The notes under the pieces: generated by a model
What the model saw: the letters and a program-made list of their open reading frames with translations, nothing else
What the model was told of the DNA's origin: nothing
Databases searched by the model: none
Shown: one piece after another, positions 33,302 to 43,568 of the stretch
Numbering within the stretch: the first letter of the stretch is position 1
How the letters are laid out: each line of letters opens with the position of its first letter
Source of the DNA: Euptelea pleiosperma
Lineage: Eukaryota; Streptophyta; Magnoliopsida; Ranunculales; Eupteleaceae
Reading direction: 5' to 3'
NCBI GenBank assembly: GCA_035048495.1
Contig: CM068540.1
Coordinates: forward strand, 10,090,829-10,154,828
Length of the DNA stretch: 64,000 nt
Position numbers and translations under genes: made by a program

Positions 33302-35926
33302 TGAAAGTAGGTTTTTCCCGCGTCGTTGGTTACGGAAATTCTAGATCTCAACAATATTTGTAATTATCCGATTCTTTTTTACTCAAATCCTGCAAAAATC
33401 ACAGGGTTGTACAGTGGCTCGTGTCGGATGTCGATCCGCACTCGGGGTTAGTTAGCACGACTCATGAACATGCAATGACGGATTTTTATCAAGAAAACAT
33501 GGAGAGGTGAGAATGGTGATGGATTTAAAACATGCTTAGTGATTTCTAGAGAGAGAAATTGCCATAAGATTAAAAAGAAAATAACTAACACAATGAAGTA
33601 ATACTAGAATTTATTGAAATAATAACTTTCTTACAATATTCTCAATCAAAATTGCGAACTAAACATAAAAAGAACTAAAAGGATTAAACTATAAAGCCGT
33701 AAGAACTAGAGAGAGGAAGAGAATAAGAGGAGAGAGTATGAATTTTTAGAGAGAGAGAAGAGACTAGAGAGAGAGAAGCAATACCTTGGACTTTCCAAAG
33801 ATCGGGTGCACAGTCAAGCCATGGGGCAGCAAAGATGAAGTTGTTGTTGGTATTGCAGGTAGTGCAACACGCATCAACTTGGAAGAAAGTGGTCCAACCA
33901 TGAAGAACACCCACCATGCGATAGAGTAGATGCTGGACGTGGTGGTGCACCGGAGTGATTGTAGGCCTGTGCAAGGTAGAAGACCGGCAATATGCCTAAC
34001 CGTGGAGATCACAGTATTGAGGAGAGTAACCCGAACGTCTTGGGAAAAGGATGATCGTAGATCTGCCGTGATGAGGTGTAGCCTGGGGTGTTAAGGCGGT
34101 GGTGCTGGTCACATGGAGGAGTTGCCGGTTGATGATGGTGACCAGCAGGTAGGCGTCCCTCCTTTCCTCCTCTTCTTCTCCTCTTTCTTTTCTTTTTTTT
34201 TTTTTTTTCTCTTTGGAGAGGGTGGCAGAAATGGGCGGCTACAACTCTCCAAAACAGTGAAGAGAGTGGTCTTCGTGGTGGCTGCTAGCGAGAGGGGGAA
34301 GAGGACGGTGAGGACGGTGATGGCAAGTTGTAGGAGGTTGACGGCTGAGATGGTGGCAGCTTTGGAAAAAAAAAAAGAACCAGTCCGGCGATCAAGTTCG
34401 CCGGAGTTGCAGGTTTCGACCGGCGTTGAATGTGGACGGCTGGAGGTGTGGTAGTGGTGACAGCAATTGCTGGTGCTGTGATGCAACTGAGGAAGGCGAT
34501 CCAAGAGTGGAGGATGCCCTTGCAGGTGGGGCGAGCTGGGCGTGCACACCAGTCCGGTGGAGGGCGGTGTGAAACGGTGGTGGTAGATGGTGTAGACGGC
34601 AACCAACGTTGCACTAACTTGGGAACCCACCGTTGGGTTCTGTGGAGGTGCTGGCTATCCAACAGGGTCAAAAGAGATGGAGAGAAGAGGGGTAAAACAA
34701 GGTAGAAGATGGCCGGAGTTCTGCAACTCCGGCGAGAAACAATGACGAAGAAGAAGGTGAAGAAGATGGAAAACTTGTCAAAAACCGAGGAGAAAGAGGG
34801 GGCAACGAGTTGGGGGAGAGAATGGAGCAATAAGGAGGGGGATTAGGGTTCTGAAATTAGGGTTCGTCCCCCTCCTTCCCCCTTTTTAAAGCTTCCCTAT
34901 TTCCTTTAATGGAAATAGGGGGTTTTTTAAAAATAAAAAATAAGAAAAAATATTTTTTTTTTTTTTTTTTTTTTTAAGTAAAACACTACTTTTTTATGGG
35001 GAATCTCCCCAATTAGTGGACCCCCCATTTAATTAAAATTATTTTGAAATTCGCGGGGTCCACTAACTGGTCGGACAGCGGGTCGATGAAGATGGGCCCG
35101 GCTACTGGCCCGCATGGATTGATGATGTCTATCGTCTCACAAGATGATGTGACAGACAGTCTGATGGCGATCGGATGGATGGTGACTTGCTTGGGACCCA
35201 GATTAGTAGATTGATGGATTTAGAGAGATCCAACGGTCCGATTGAAGATCCAACGGTCCGATGGAAGATCCAACGGTCAGAAAGCTAAAGGAGATGAGAT
35301 AGAGCTGATGGGCAGGAGTTCTGGGGTTAGGTCAGTAGATTCGAGGACCGAGAGATGAAGAGAGAGAGAGAATAAGAAGAGATGAGAGAAAAAGTATCAA
35401 AAAAATGGAAAAAAGCACTGGCGGAGGGTCTGGAACCCTGGTCTTCACTGTGACCATCCTCACGCTTCTCCAGTAGAGTCGACTATCATTCTTTGCTGAC
35501 TCATGTGGCTTTAAACGCTTTGGTCCGTCTCTTGGTCATTGGCTCTCCTGCTCTCTTCGTTCTTTGGGCCGACTTTTTGGTCCTCATAGTTGGCCCATAT
35601 CTTTTAGTCATAGCATGTGGGCTCTTTAAGCTTTGATAATGGGCTTTCCTGATCGATGTGGGCTCGCAAGTCTCGAGAATTGTCCCATCGGGGTTTCCTG
35701 TGACAGAAGAAGCGCGTAATGAGACTCTATCAGAATGACTACATGTCTAGACTTCCGAAAATGTGTTTAATGCATGCAAATATACCATTTCGTCCAGAAA
35801 AGTGTGTTCTACGCAACACAAGAGACTCTTACGTAGAAAAGTAGGTAAATAGAGTATTTTACGTAGGAGAATGCAATAACGCTAAAAGGATAATTGCTTA
35901 AAATAAGCACTTTTGAGCGAATATCA
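33302..35926 (-). mobile_element. S6: solo LTR, minus strand (2625 bp)
   Basis: Minus-strand LTR with perfect TSD CCTTA (33297-33301 and 35927-35931), inserted in the N2 ORF. It is very similar to S5 in inverted orientation (shared GCCGGTCGAAACC and palindrome blocks). Features on the minus strand are the stem CCCTATTTCC/GGAAATAGGG (34895-34920), hairpin GCCGGAGTT-CTGC-AACTCCGGC (34712-34733), U3 inverted repeat around 35010-35060, and tRNA-like box B near 35435. Confidence 0.95.
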
Positions 35927-35931
35927 CCTTA

Positions 35932-36944
35932 CAACTTTCATACTCAGTCGGACTATAATCAAGAATTGGTATCTCAGCTTCCCTTAGCTACGTACATAGC
36001 CTCAGTTGGCTACTAAACCCAGTCTAGAGGACCTTCTCTCTCAGTGCATCGCCCAACAACAATAGTATTTGCAAGGCCTAGAGCAACAACAACATCACTC
36101 CATAGAGAACTTAGCTCACCCCGTGGGTCAATTCGAATCTGAAAGTGAAGAAATCAATTTCCCTAGTCACCCTATGGCCTACCCTGAGGACAATGAAATG
36201 GCCACTGTCTGTGAGGAGTCACTACCCATGCACCAGAACTGGAATTTCCAAGAGAAAATAGAAGTTATTACCACCCCTAGATCAAGCCAGACTATTGAGG
36301 AGCCAGAGTCTCCATCTATGGTGCCCTTATAGGCTGCCACTTCTGCACCAAGCACAAAAATACCCAGTTCAATCTCTATCTCTAATAATTATATCTCTGC
36401 ACTGGATGCGGACATTCCTACCATTGAGCCGTGTCTAGAATCTGGGACTCCAACTGTCCTAGACCTACCATTCCCCAACGAAGATGAACATATTGAGTAC
36501 AGGGATTGGAACATCCCTCTTGCATTAGGAAACCTCGAGGATGAAGTCAACAGTTTTCACCTGCCACCCTACGTTGATACTGTCGATGACCCGTGTGCCA
36601 AAGAGAGTCTAATTCAGGACTCTCCCAAGGAAAAATTATCCTAGTGTCAAGAACACTTTGAGTCTGACTTCATCTCGGAGTCAGACAATTCTAGTATTAC
36701 TGATCTACAGGAGTCTGCTCCATTCAGATACATTCCCGCTAAACTCAATGAGTTTGTGGCTCTGCTAACCATAGTCAGAGAATCCACTACTACTCTCCTC
36801 TCAGTTTTTACTAAGAAGCTCCGATCCCTCTCCGCTGAACTAAATGTTTTTGCAGGTCCGCTCAGAGAGCTTACTATCCTTCTCTCAGTCTACACGGAGA
36901 AAGACTTGTTCTACACAGGCATACCTAGACAAGGGATAGGATAG
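35932..36944 (+). pseudogene. N2 ORF, 3' part
   Basis: Continues the N2 frame after S6 and ends at TAG 36942-36944 after I-P-R-Q-G-I-G, as in N4. It includes a Gln-rich coiled-coil-like segment (about 36060-36130), an acidic Pro/Ser/Glu linker, and a segment like H-I-E-Y-R-D-W-N-I-P (about 36490). A TAG at 36330-36332 corresponds to CAG in N3 (20812-20814, complement). Further frameshifts are present. The part near 36480-36780 resembles the protease-to-RT linker of A2, so the frame derives from gag-pol with the enzymes removed. Confidence 0.8.
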
Positions 36945-37213
36945 TTGTCTCCGTTCCACCTTAGGTGTCAGGAAGACTGCAAATTCACTCAATTTCTATG
37001 AGTTTTAACCTAGTTCGGGGTACTTGGTATACCCCCGTCATATCTGGCTGAAGATGTAAAACTTAGCACATTTGGAAAAGCAATTCCGATATTCCTAGAA
37101 TACATGAGTCTCATGCATTTGTTATTACTGTTATATCTCTAAAAATGCAGGTACCTTCATTCTTCTGATCATTAGGTACCACACACTATTGAGTTTCTGC
37201 TGACTTGGTAATA
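36945..37213 (+). other. N2 3' region, truncated
   Basis: Contains the post-ORF stem GGGGTA...TACCCC (near 37017), GATGTAAAACTTAGCAC, and acceptor-like GCAG|GTAC (CAG ends 37150). Homology to N4 stops after GACTTGGTAA (37213). Confidence 0.75.
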
Positions 37214-37219
37214 TCAAGA

Positions 37220-37366
37220 TCGGAGGAGCCGATCGAAGGTAGGTTTGGAATGTACCAAACTGAACAAGCGGATAAGGCTACTTGGCTGGAAGGGCGCGCG
37301 TGGATTCGTGGCGTTGACTTAGAGGATGTGGACGCATTGGCAGTGGGCCTTATTGTAATACCCTGA
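37220..37366 (+). other. Unrecognised 48-codon open frame next to D1 LTR
   Basis: An open frame of 48 codons ends at TGA 37364-37366, 13 bases inside the D1 LTR. Its composition is protein-like (mixed hydrophobic and charged, ...E-G-R-A-W-I-R-G-V-D-L-E-D-V...), unlike the low-complexity frames elsewhere. It has no clear start and is cut at the N2 junction, so it is a C-terminal fragment. I do not recognise it. It could be the end of a polyprotein of the D1 element or a captured host fragment. Confidence 0.35.
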
Positions 37367-38474
37367 ACTTTCATTCTAGAGTATTATGGTAAATTCACCT
37401 AATAATAAAAATCTGAAACTTTTTCAAACTTCTATTAATATTTTTATGGTTTAATATAATGCTTGAGTATGTATGTTTAATTTGGTTTCATTCTGATAAC
37501 TTTGAAAAACCTGCTATTTTTAAAACTCGCTCTTTCGGGTTAAATTCTTGCTAAAAATAATGAACCATTACTTGCAGAGGACTTTTTCTTACCGCAACTA
37601 ATATTCTAGAACTTTTATAAAAATATTATTTTGTGGGCCCGAGACACCAAAAATATTCCTATTTTATCCTTACCAACTTACCTGTGAAATTTAGAACATT
37701 TCTTAAGACACGAAAACCCTAGCGGGAGATTTCGGGAGATTTTGACAAAAATAGTATTTTCGTAATTTTTGAACTTTCCTACAATTCTTATATTTTCAAA
37801 AATAATATTTAATTATATTTTAATCTATTTAATAGGAGTGTGGGATCTACGAATCCCTTTTCGGGTCATCCCGAGGTCATTTTGACACTTTTTCGAGGCT
37901 TTGAACTTTTTTATAATTTTTGTGTATTTAGACTATTTTTTGTGATTTATGTGTGTGACATGTGTCAATACCTTGTTAAATAAACTTTTAAAGTATATAA
38001 TATAGTTTAATTGAATTAATGAATAATTATTTATGTTACGATTGTTGGGTGGGTCCGTATGGCCAATATAGAGGCCTTTTGGGCTTAATAATATTCTTAA
38101 ATGAAGCCTATTGACGTATATGGGCCTTGGGCCTATTTCTAACCCATTAGTAGTGTAAAATATAATTTTTTGAGGGTTGAAAAAGTCATCCCTTTGATAG
38201 TTACGATTTTCATTAATATAGAAACCCTAACCCTTCCCTAAACCTATTTATGAAAACCCAAAAGCTTTAGAAGCTTTCACAAACCCAACTCTATTGAAGA
38301 ATAGAGAAAGCTCCATTAAACCTTCATCCGGGCACCGATCGCAATCGAGCAAGAAGGGAGAATTGACGGGGACTCCGATTAGAAGAACATACTCCGAGGA
38401 GAGGATGATCCGATGACTTTCAAATTTGAAGAAACTTTTGATTTTCATTAAAGTTCAAGAAACCTTAAGGTAAG
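37354..38474 (+). mobile_element. D1: probable chromovirus-like (Tekay/Del type) LTR, left part
   Basis: It starts TGTAATACCC, the typical start of Tekay/Del-like LTRs, and is AT-rich, unlike the Athila-family LTRs. Near the right end is a leader-like stretch (AAACCCTAACCC at 38223, then an A-rich purine region) and AAGGTAAG|TG, a donor-like site that such LTRs often carry. N4 is inserted exactly in this GTAAG. No internal region or coding domain of this element is seen, so the family name is inference. Confidence 0.45.
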
Positions 38475-41400
38475 TGATATTCGCTCAAAAGTGCTTATTT
38501 TAAGCAATTATCCTTTTAGCGTTATTGCATTCTCCTACGTAAAATACTCTATTTACCTACTTTTCTACGTAAGAGTCTCTCCTGTTGCGTAGAACACACT
38601 TTTCTGGACGAAATGGTATATTTGCATGCATTAAACACATTTTTAGAAGTTTAGATATTAAGCCGTTCTGATTAAGTCTCATTACGCGCTTCTTCTGTAG
38701 CAGGAAACCCTGATTGGATGATTCTCGAGACTTGTGGGCCCACATGGATCATGAAAGCCCATTATCAAAGCTTAAAGAGTCCACAGGCTATGTCTAGAAG
38801 ATATGAGCCTATTATGGGCTGAACAAGGGGATCGAAGAGCTGGCCCAAGGAACCACGAGAGCGGGAGAGCTGATAACCAAGAGAAGGACCAAAGCATTTA
38901 AAGCCACATCAAATGATGGCCTGCTCTACTGGCAAAGCTCAAGTGAAGAACAATGGAAAACCAGGGTTCATGACCCTCTGCCAATACTTTTTCTGATATT
39001 TTCTCTCTCATCTCTCCTTATTCTCTCTCTCTTCATTTCTCGGTCCTCGAATCTATTGACTTAACCCCAGAACTCCTGCTCATTGGCTCTGTCTCATCTC
39101 CCTTAGCTTTCTGACCGTTGGATCTTCCATCGGGCCGTTGAATCTCTATAGATCGCCATCTGATCTATCAATTCTATGCCTCCGACCATCCGATCGTGCT
39201 ACCGATCAGTCGATCATCCATCCTATCAACCACCCGATCTCCATTGTAAAATATCAGTCCCTAAGGCAGGTTTGATTGTAGAGAAATGCCTCAGATGATT
39301 GATTGTGGCTGAGAGCGTAGAGCTCAATTTCCGAAGAAAGGAAAATACATTTTTCCTTGATGGGTATTTCCAGGGGAAAATGCATTTTTCTCCCCTGGCA
39401 ACCAAACGCACCCTAACCCACATCCATCGAGCCCAGTGGCCCACTATCCTTCTCACCTACCTTCTGGCCCATGGCCGATGCACTCTGGGCCCACGATTTG
39501 TAGCGTTCCCATTGGCCAACCACTGGCCGACTCGTGGCGTCATCTCTCGGCCAACCACTGGCCAACACGTGGCATCAGCTCTTGGCCTAGTGGTCATGGC
39601 CAAACGGCCCATTAACCATGAGCCCAAGCCCGCAAAACCCCTGGTTCAAAAATAAAAATGAAAATAAAATAATAATAAAAAAATAAAAAAATAAAAAAAT
39701 TTTCTTTTAGAAACCGTGAGTTTCTAAGTTTAGAAACCCACGGTTTCTACTTAAGGAGAGGGTTAAAAACCCTTCGGCTCTCTCTTCTTCCGCCCCCGCC
39801 GCTCGGACACCCTTTCCTCCTCTTCCCTTTCCCCTTCTTCTTCTCCTCCGGCGTGCCATCGCCGGTGAGGAGTGGAGCGCCTCCTCCTCCTTCTTCTCCT
39901 CCTCCTTCTTCTTCTTCTTCTTCTTCTTCTTCTTCTTCTTCTTCTCCTTCTTCTTCTTCTTCTTCTTCTTCTTCTTCTTCTTCTTCTCCTCTTCCTCCTC
40001 CTCTTCTTCTTCTTCGTTTTCTTTTTCTGTTGCCGGAGTTGCTGGTCTGCAACTCCGGCCGGCGAACCGAGCGCCACCACCGTCCTCACCACAGCGAGCT
40101 GGTGAGGGTCCTCCCCTTCTCCTCCTATCCTTCTTCTTCCTCTTCGTTTTCTTCTTCTTCTTCTTCTTCTTCTTCTTCTTCTTCTTCTTCTTCTTCTTCT
40201 TCTTCTTCGTTTTCTTCTTCTTTTGCCGGAGTTGCAGGTCTGCAACTCCGGCCGGCGAACTGTGCTCCACCACCGTCCTCTTCACAGCATGCTACGGTGA
40301 GCCCTTCTCACATTCTATTCCTCTCTTCTATCCTCTCTCTCTTACCTCAACACGTTACACAACTCTTACCTCCGTTCTGTCCACTCCAAGAAGAGGAGCC
40401 GTCAGCCACCACCGTCCTCCATTGGAGGCCTGCAACTCCGCTTCTTCCACGGCCATTCTTCTCACCGAAAGGAGAAAATAAAGAGAGGAAAGGAGGGAAC
40501 CAACTGCTGGTGCACTCCACGCCGTTGGACACCACCATGCTGCCCCTTCTCCTTCTTCATCTTCTCTACAGCACCGCTGCAACTCCGGTGAAGAACCAGC
40601 AACTTGCCAGCGCCTCACCGCCCTCTTCTTCTTCTTCCTCTCTTCTTCTCCACAAGGAGCACCATCCTCCACCATCACCACTACCATTTTCTTCTTCTTC
40701 CAGTTCATCTTCTTCTTTTCTCCTCCTTTACCCACCGTCTGCAACAGCAGTTGTTGCTCACGGGTTCTCTACCCCATCTCCTCCACCTACCCATCTCTCC
40801 AAGTCGGAGGTGCCTTCCTAGTACTAGTGTGTAACGACCTCCCTATTGCACCCATGTGACCTCATCACTTCTCTCCATCTTGGTGCTATAAGATCTGCAC
40901 TCGTCACCTATTGCTACCTCTCAATCCTTCACCCAGCCATTCCTTCTCTAGGAACTCGAACATCCACCATTGTTGCTGCTTCACCATGTTTCTAAACCTC
41001 TACTCTATTATCTTCTCTCTATCTACTAGCCGTCCAAACCCTTCTCTACCCTGCTCCATAAGAAAGAAAATGATAAATGAAAAGCATTGCCATTAGCATC
41101 TCCTCCCTTGAATGGTGCGTCTCCTGCCAATGCCCAAGCACTGTAGCACCACGTGGAACACCACCATGCTGTCATGCTTCCCCACCACGTGATCGGCTTC
41201 CGCATCATGGCCATACATCTTCTCTGTCCATCTTCACCATTGGTAAGTTCCGCATCAAGGTAATTTTCCCTCTTCGCTTTCTCTCTCCTCATTCTCTCAT
41301 CACTTTCTCTCTCTAAAACCTCCCTTTCTTTCTCTAGGTTTCATTTCTCTCTCTAGGTCTCCATCTCTATTTTCTTTATGCTTTATAGAATTGTCATTTT

Positions 41401-41773
41401 ATTATCTTTTTATTAGAAGTTTGTATCTCAACATTTGATTCGAATAAAATTTAGTTTGATTTTGCAATATTGTGTTCAATTCTTGTTCTTAGTTTACTTT
41501 CTTGTTTTTGGTTGCTTGTGAAAATTTCTCTCTCTAAAAATCACTAAGCATGTTTTAAATCGCTTCACCATTCTCACCCCACCACAATTTCTGAGATAAA
41601 TCCGTCATTTCATGTTCATGAATTGCGCGACTTAACCCCGAGTGCGGATCGACATCCGACACGAATCCCTATACAAAAGTTTATATTTTGCAGAATTAAA
41701 ATGCGGATCAAATTACAAATCTTGTTGATTCTAGGGTTTCCGTAACCAACGACGCGGGAAAATCCTACTATCA
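38475..41773 (+). mobile_element. N4 5' LTR
   Basis: TGATATTCGC to CTACTATCA. It has a box B-like GGTTCATGACC (near 38967), a GTGGG/CCCAC hairpin (39712-39750), two TTC tracts (39904-40014 and 40131-40220), hairpins GCCGGAGTTGC-n6-GCAACTCCGGC (40032-40059) and GCCGGAGTTGCAG-GT-CTGCAACTCCGGC (40225-40252), donor-like GGTAAGT (GT at 41243), AATAAA (41443-41448), the conserved end hairpin (near 41642) and acceptor-like TTTTGCAG (ends 41693). Ser- and Leu-rich frames over the TTC tracts are artefacts. Confidence 0.95.
39904..40220 (+). repeat. TTC trinucleotide tracts in N4 5' LTR
   Basis: Two TTC runs of about 110 and 90 bp separated by a GCCGGAGTTGC hairpin and a GC-rich spacer. The matching tracts in the 3' LTR (51544-51644 and 51770-51830) are shorter, so they changed after insertion. 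Confidence 0.95.
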
Positions 41774-41775
41774 AA

Positions 41776-41793
41776 TGGCGCCGCTGCCGCTCG
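41776..41793 (+). other. N4 primer-binding site (tRNA-Asp type)
   Basis: TGGCGCCGCTGCCG, two bases after the LTR end. It differs from the tRNA-Asp 3' end complement by one base in the first 14 (CGCTG for CGTTG). Confidence 0.85.
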
Positions 41794-43568
41794 GGTGTTC
41801 GGGAGTGCGAAAAAGGACGTAAAGACGGAATTGGAAAGTTGCTGAAACGAAAAGCTGCTCAATTTGGACAGCCTGACCTTTTCAGGAAACTTTCTATTTT
41901 TGGTTTTTAGTGATTTTTAGCAGTTTTTAAATTACTATTTTTAATGCCTCGGAAGGCCGAGTGCAATTTGTAATAATTTAGGAATTTTACTGCTTTCCAT
42001 ATAACTGCTAGATCTTGTTCTAGGGTTTTTTAGAAACCCTAGATTAAGTGAAAAATACCAAAAAAATAATAAATTCAAAATTCAAAAAAATTAGGGTTTC
42101 ATATTCTACAGATTTTTAGAAATCACCAATTCAGGATTTGCGATTTTTGGAAAGATTCTAAAATCTTGAAACTTTGCTAAATTAGGGTTTTCCCTCTTAG
42201 AAGTTTCCTCTTTAGAAGAATTTCTATCTTTAGAAATCTTCCGAATTTGGAAAAGTCTGCAAAAGGAAACGCCCCAAATCTAGCAGAATTTCAATTTTGG
42301 GAAATTTTCCAAAATTATAAGGGATCTCGCAATCAAATCTTTCTTGGAAGATCTCCACAGTTCGGGAAACATTCCAATCTAGGTATTTTCCAAATCTGGG
42401 AATTCCTAAATTTTAACCCATCTCGAATTTGGAAACTAATTAAAAAACTTGCCTAAATCCAATACGTGTTCTGTGAACCCTAAAAAGGCAAGGATCTTCC
42501 AAATAGAATCCCGAATACCTAGACCGTGCGATCTAACTTTTCTGCAGGAACACGATCCAGTGTGGGTAGAGAGCGAAAGCTCAAAGAGGTGGAGTCGGGC
42601 CCAAGCCCATTAGGAGACCCCTCTCTAACCCACGGAGGAGACCCCGTGGCGTGGCCCACGGGAGGTAAGTCTCTATCCTCGCCTTGAGTGCGATACTGCG
42701 CCGTTGGGTGACACATTGCCGCTTGTCTATTTGCTTTCGCATCCATATTCTTCGACTTGCGTGGCGTGGCCGTTAATCAATCAACTCTAAGAGAGCAGAC
42801 CCAGCTCCAAATTGAAACTGGTGGGATTTCATCACCCACCTCATCATTCCAACTGAATTGATCCCCAAGATCCATCTATAATAAAAAGAATCAAGAAGTA
42901 GAGCCAATTAGCCCGGTGTTCGAGGAAAAATCCACACAAAGGGAACCCGCTTAACATCCAATCGAAATAAGACCACGAGCGCGGGTCCCTGTTGTCTAAC
43001 ATACCCATAAGTCCCTGCTACTCAAGTACACTGAGCTCGACGTGACATCTTGGACTATTCGGCGGTTAGTTGCGTGTGGACTAGGAACACGCACCAACCC
43101 TAGCTTAACCCGAGGGAACACTCTTCTTATACACTTGACCAATCCGGTTAGTCTGGGACGTACTTAAGACAGCCATTGTGCCGCACGTCTGTCTAGGCTT
43201 CGGATTGCCTTGTTGTTAACTAGAGTTAGTACTAAAGGATTCGCTCTGAAGAGTGTAGCCTGGTGAGAACCTCTGAGTGCATACAGTTAGTCCGGCGGCT
43301 AAAAGATAAACCAGTGGTCCGCCCACTGTCATAATCTACTCTAGCCCCAAACTAACAAGATAATGCCTAAAATATATCCTGATTGTTTAGAATAGGATTA
43401 TCTTTGCTTGGTGTGCATCATTTAGAATCACTACTCCAGTGTCTCCTTTTGGCAACTTTTTGCCAAATCTTGGGCTTGCTTTTTCAAGTAGAAGCCCGGT
43501 TGGACCTGTCCTAACCTTTTACTGACTCGATCTGAGAGTTAGTCCACCGCACCCCTCTATCGCCTCTA
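41794..43568 (+). other. N4 untranslated leader
   Basis: About 1.8 kb of non-coding sequence closely matching the A2 leader (56673-58497). Conserved elements are CCTCGGAAGGCCGAG (near 41948, a stem), GAGCGAAAGCTC (42571 on, a stem), hairpin CCCGTGG-n6-CCACGGG (42643-42662) directly before donor-like AGGTAAGT (GT at 42665), CAGTGG-TCCGC-CCACTG (43312 on), and TTGGCAAC-TTTT-TGCCAA (near 43449). The close match between an autonomous and a non-autonomous element is what cross-packaging would need; that is inference. Confidence 0.75.

Larger units (their letters stand above)
14394..37213 (+). mobile_element. N2: non-autonomous Athila-family element, interrupted and 3' truncated
   Basis: Its pieces are the 3' part of the 5' LTR (14394-15280), tRNA-Asp primer site (15283), leader (15281-16827), then N3 plus TSD, leader and ORF start (32606-33301), solo LTR S6, ORF remainder (35932-36944) and the first part of the 3' region (36945-37213). 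Joining is supported by N4, which shows the same sequence uninterrupted across each point. It stops at 37213, where an unrelated sequence begins without a TSD, so the 3' LTR was lost by deletion. Confidence 0.85.

Noticed and set aside
38222..38240. Telomere-type AAACCCTAACCC
   Set aside because: A single occurrence in LTR leader sequence, not a tandem array.
39853..40821. Long Ser- and Leu-rich open frames over the N4 LTRs (also 51494-52441), and Glu/Arg/Lys-rich frames on the other strand
   Set aside because: They are translations of TTC/GAA microsatellites and pyrimidine-rich leader inside LTRs; frame length tracks repeat length and no domain is present.
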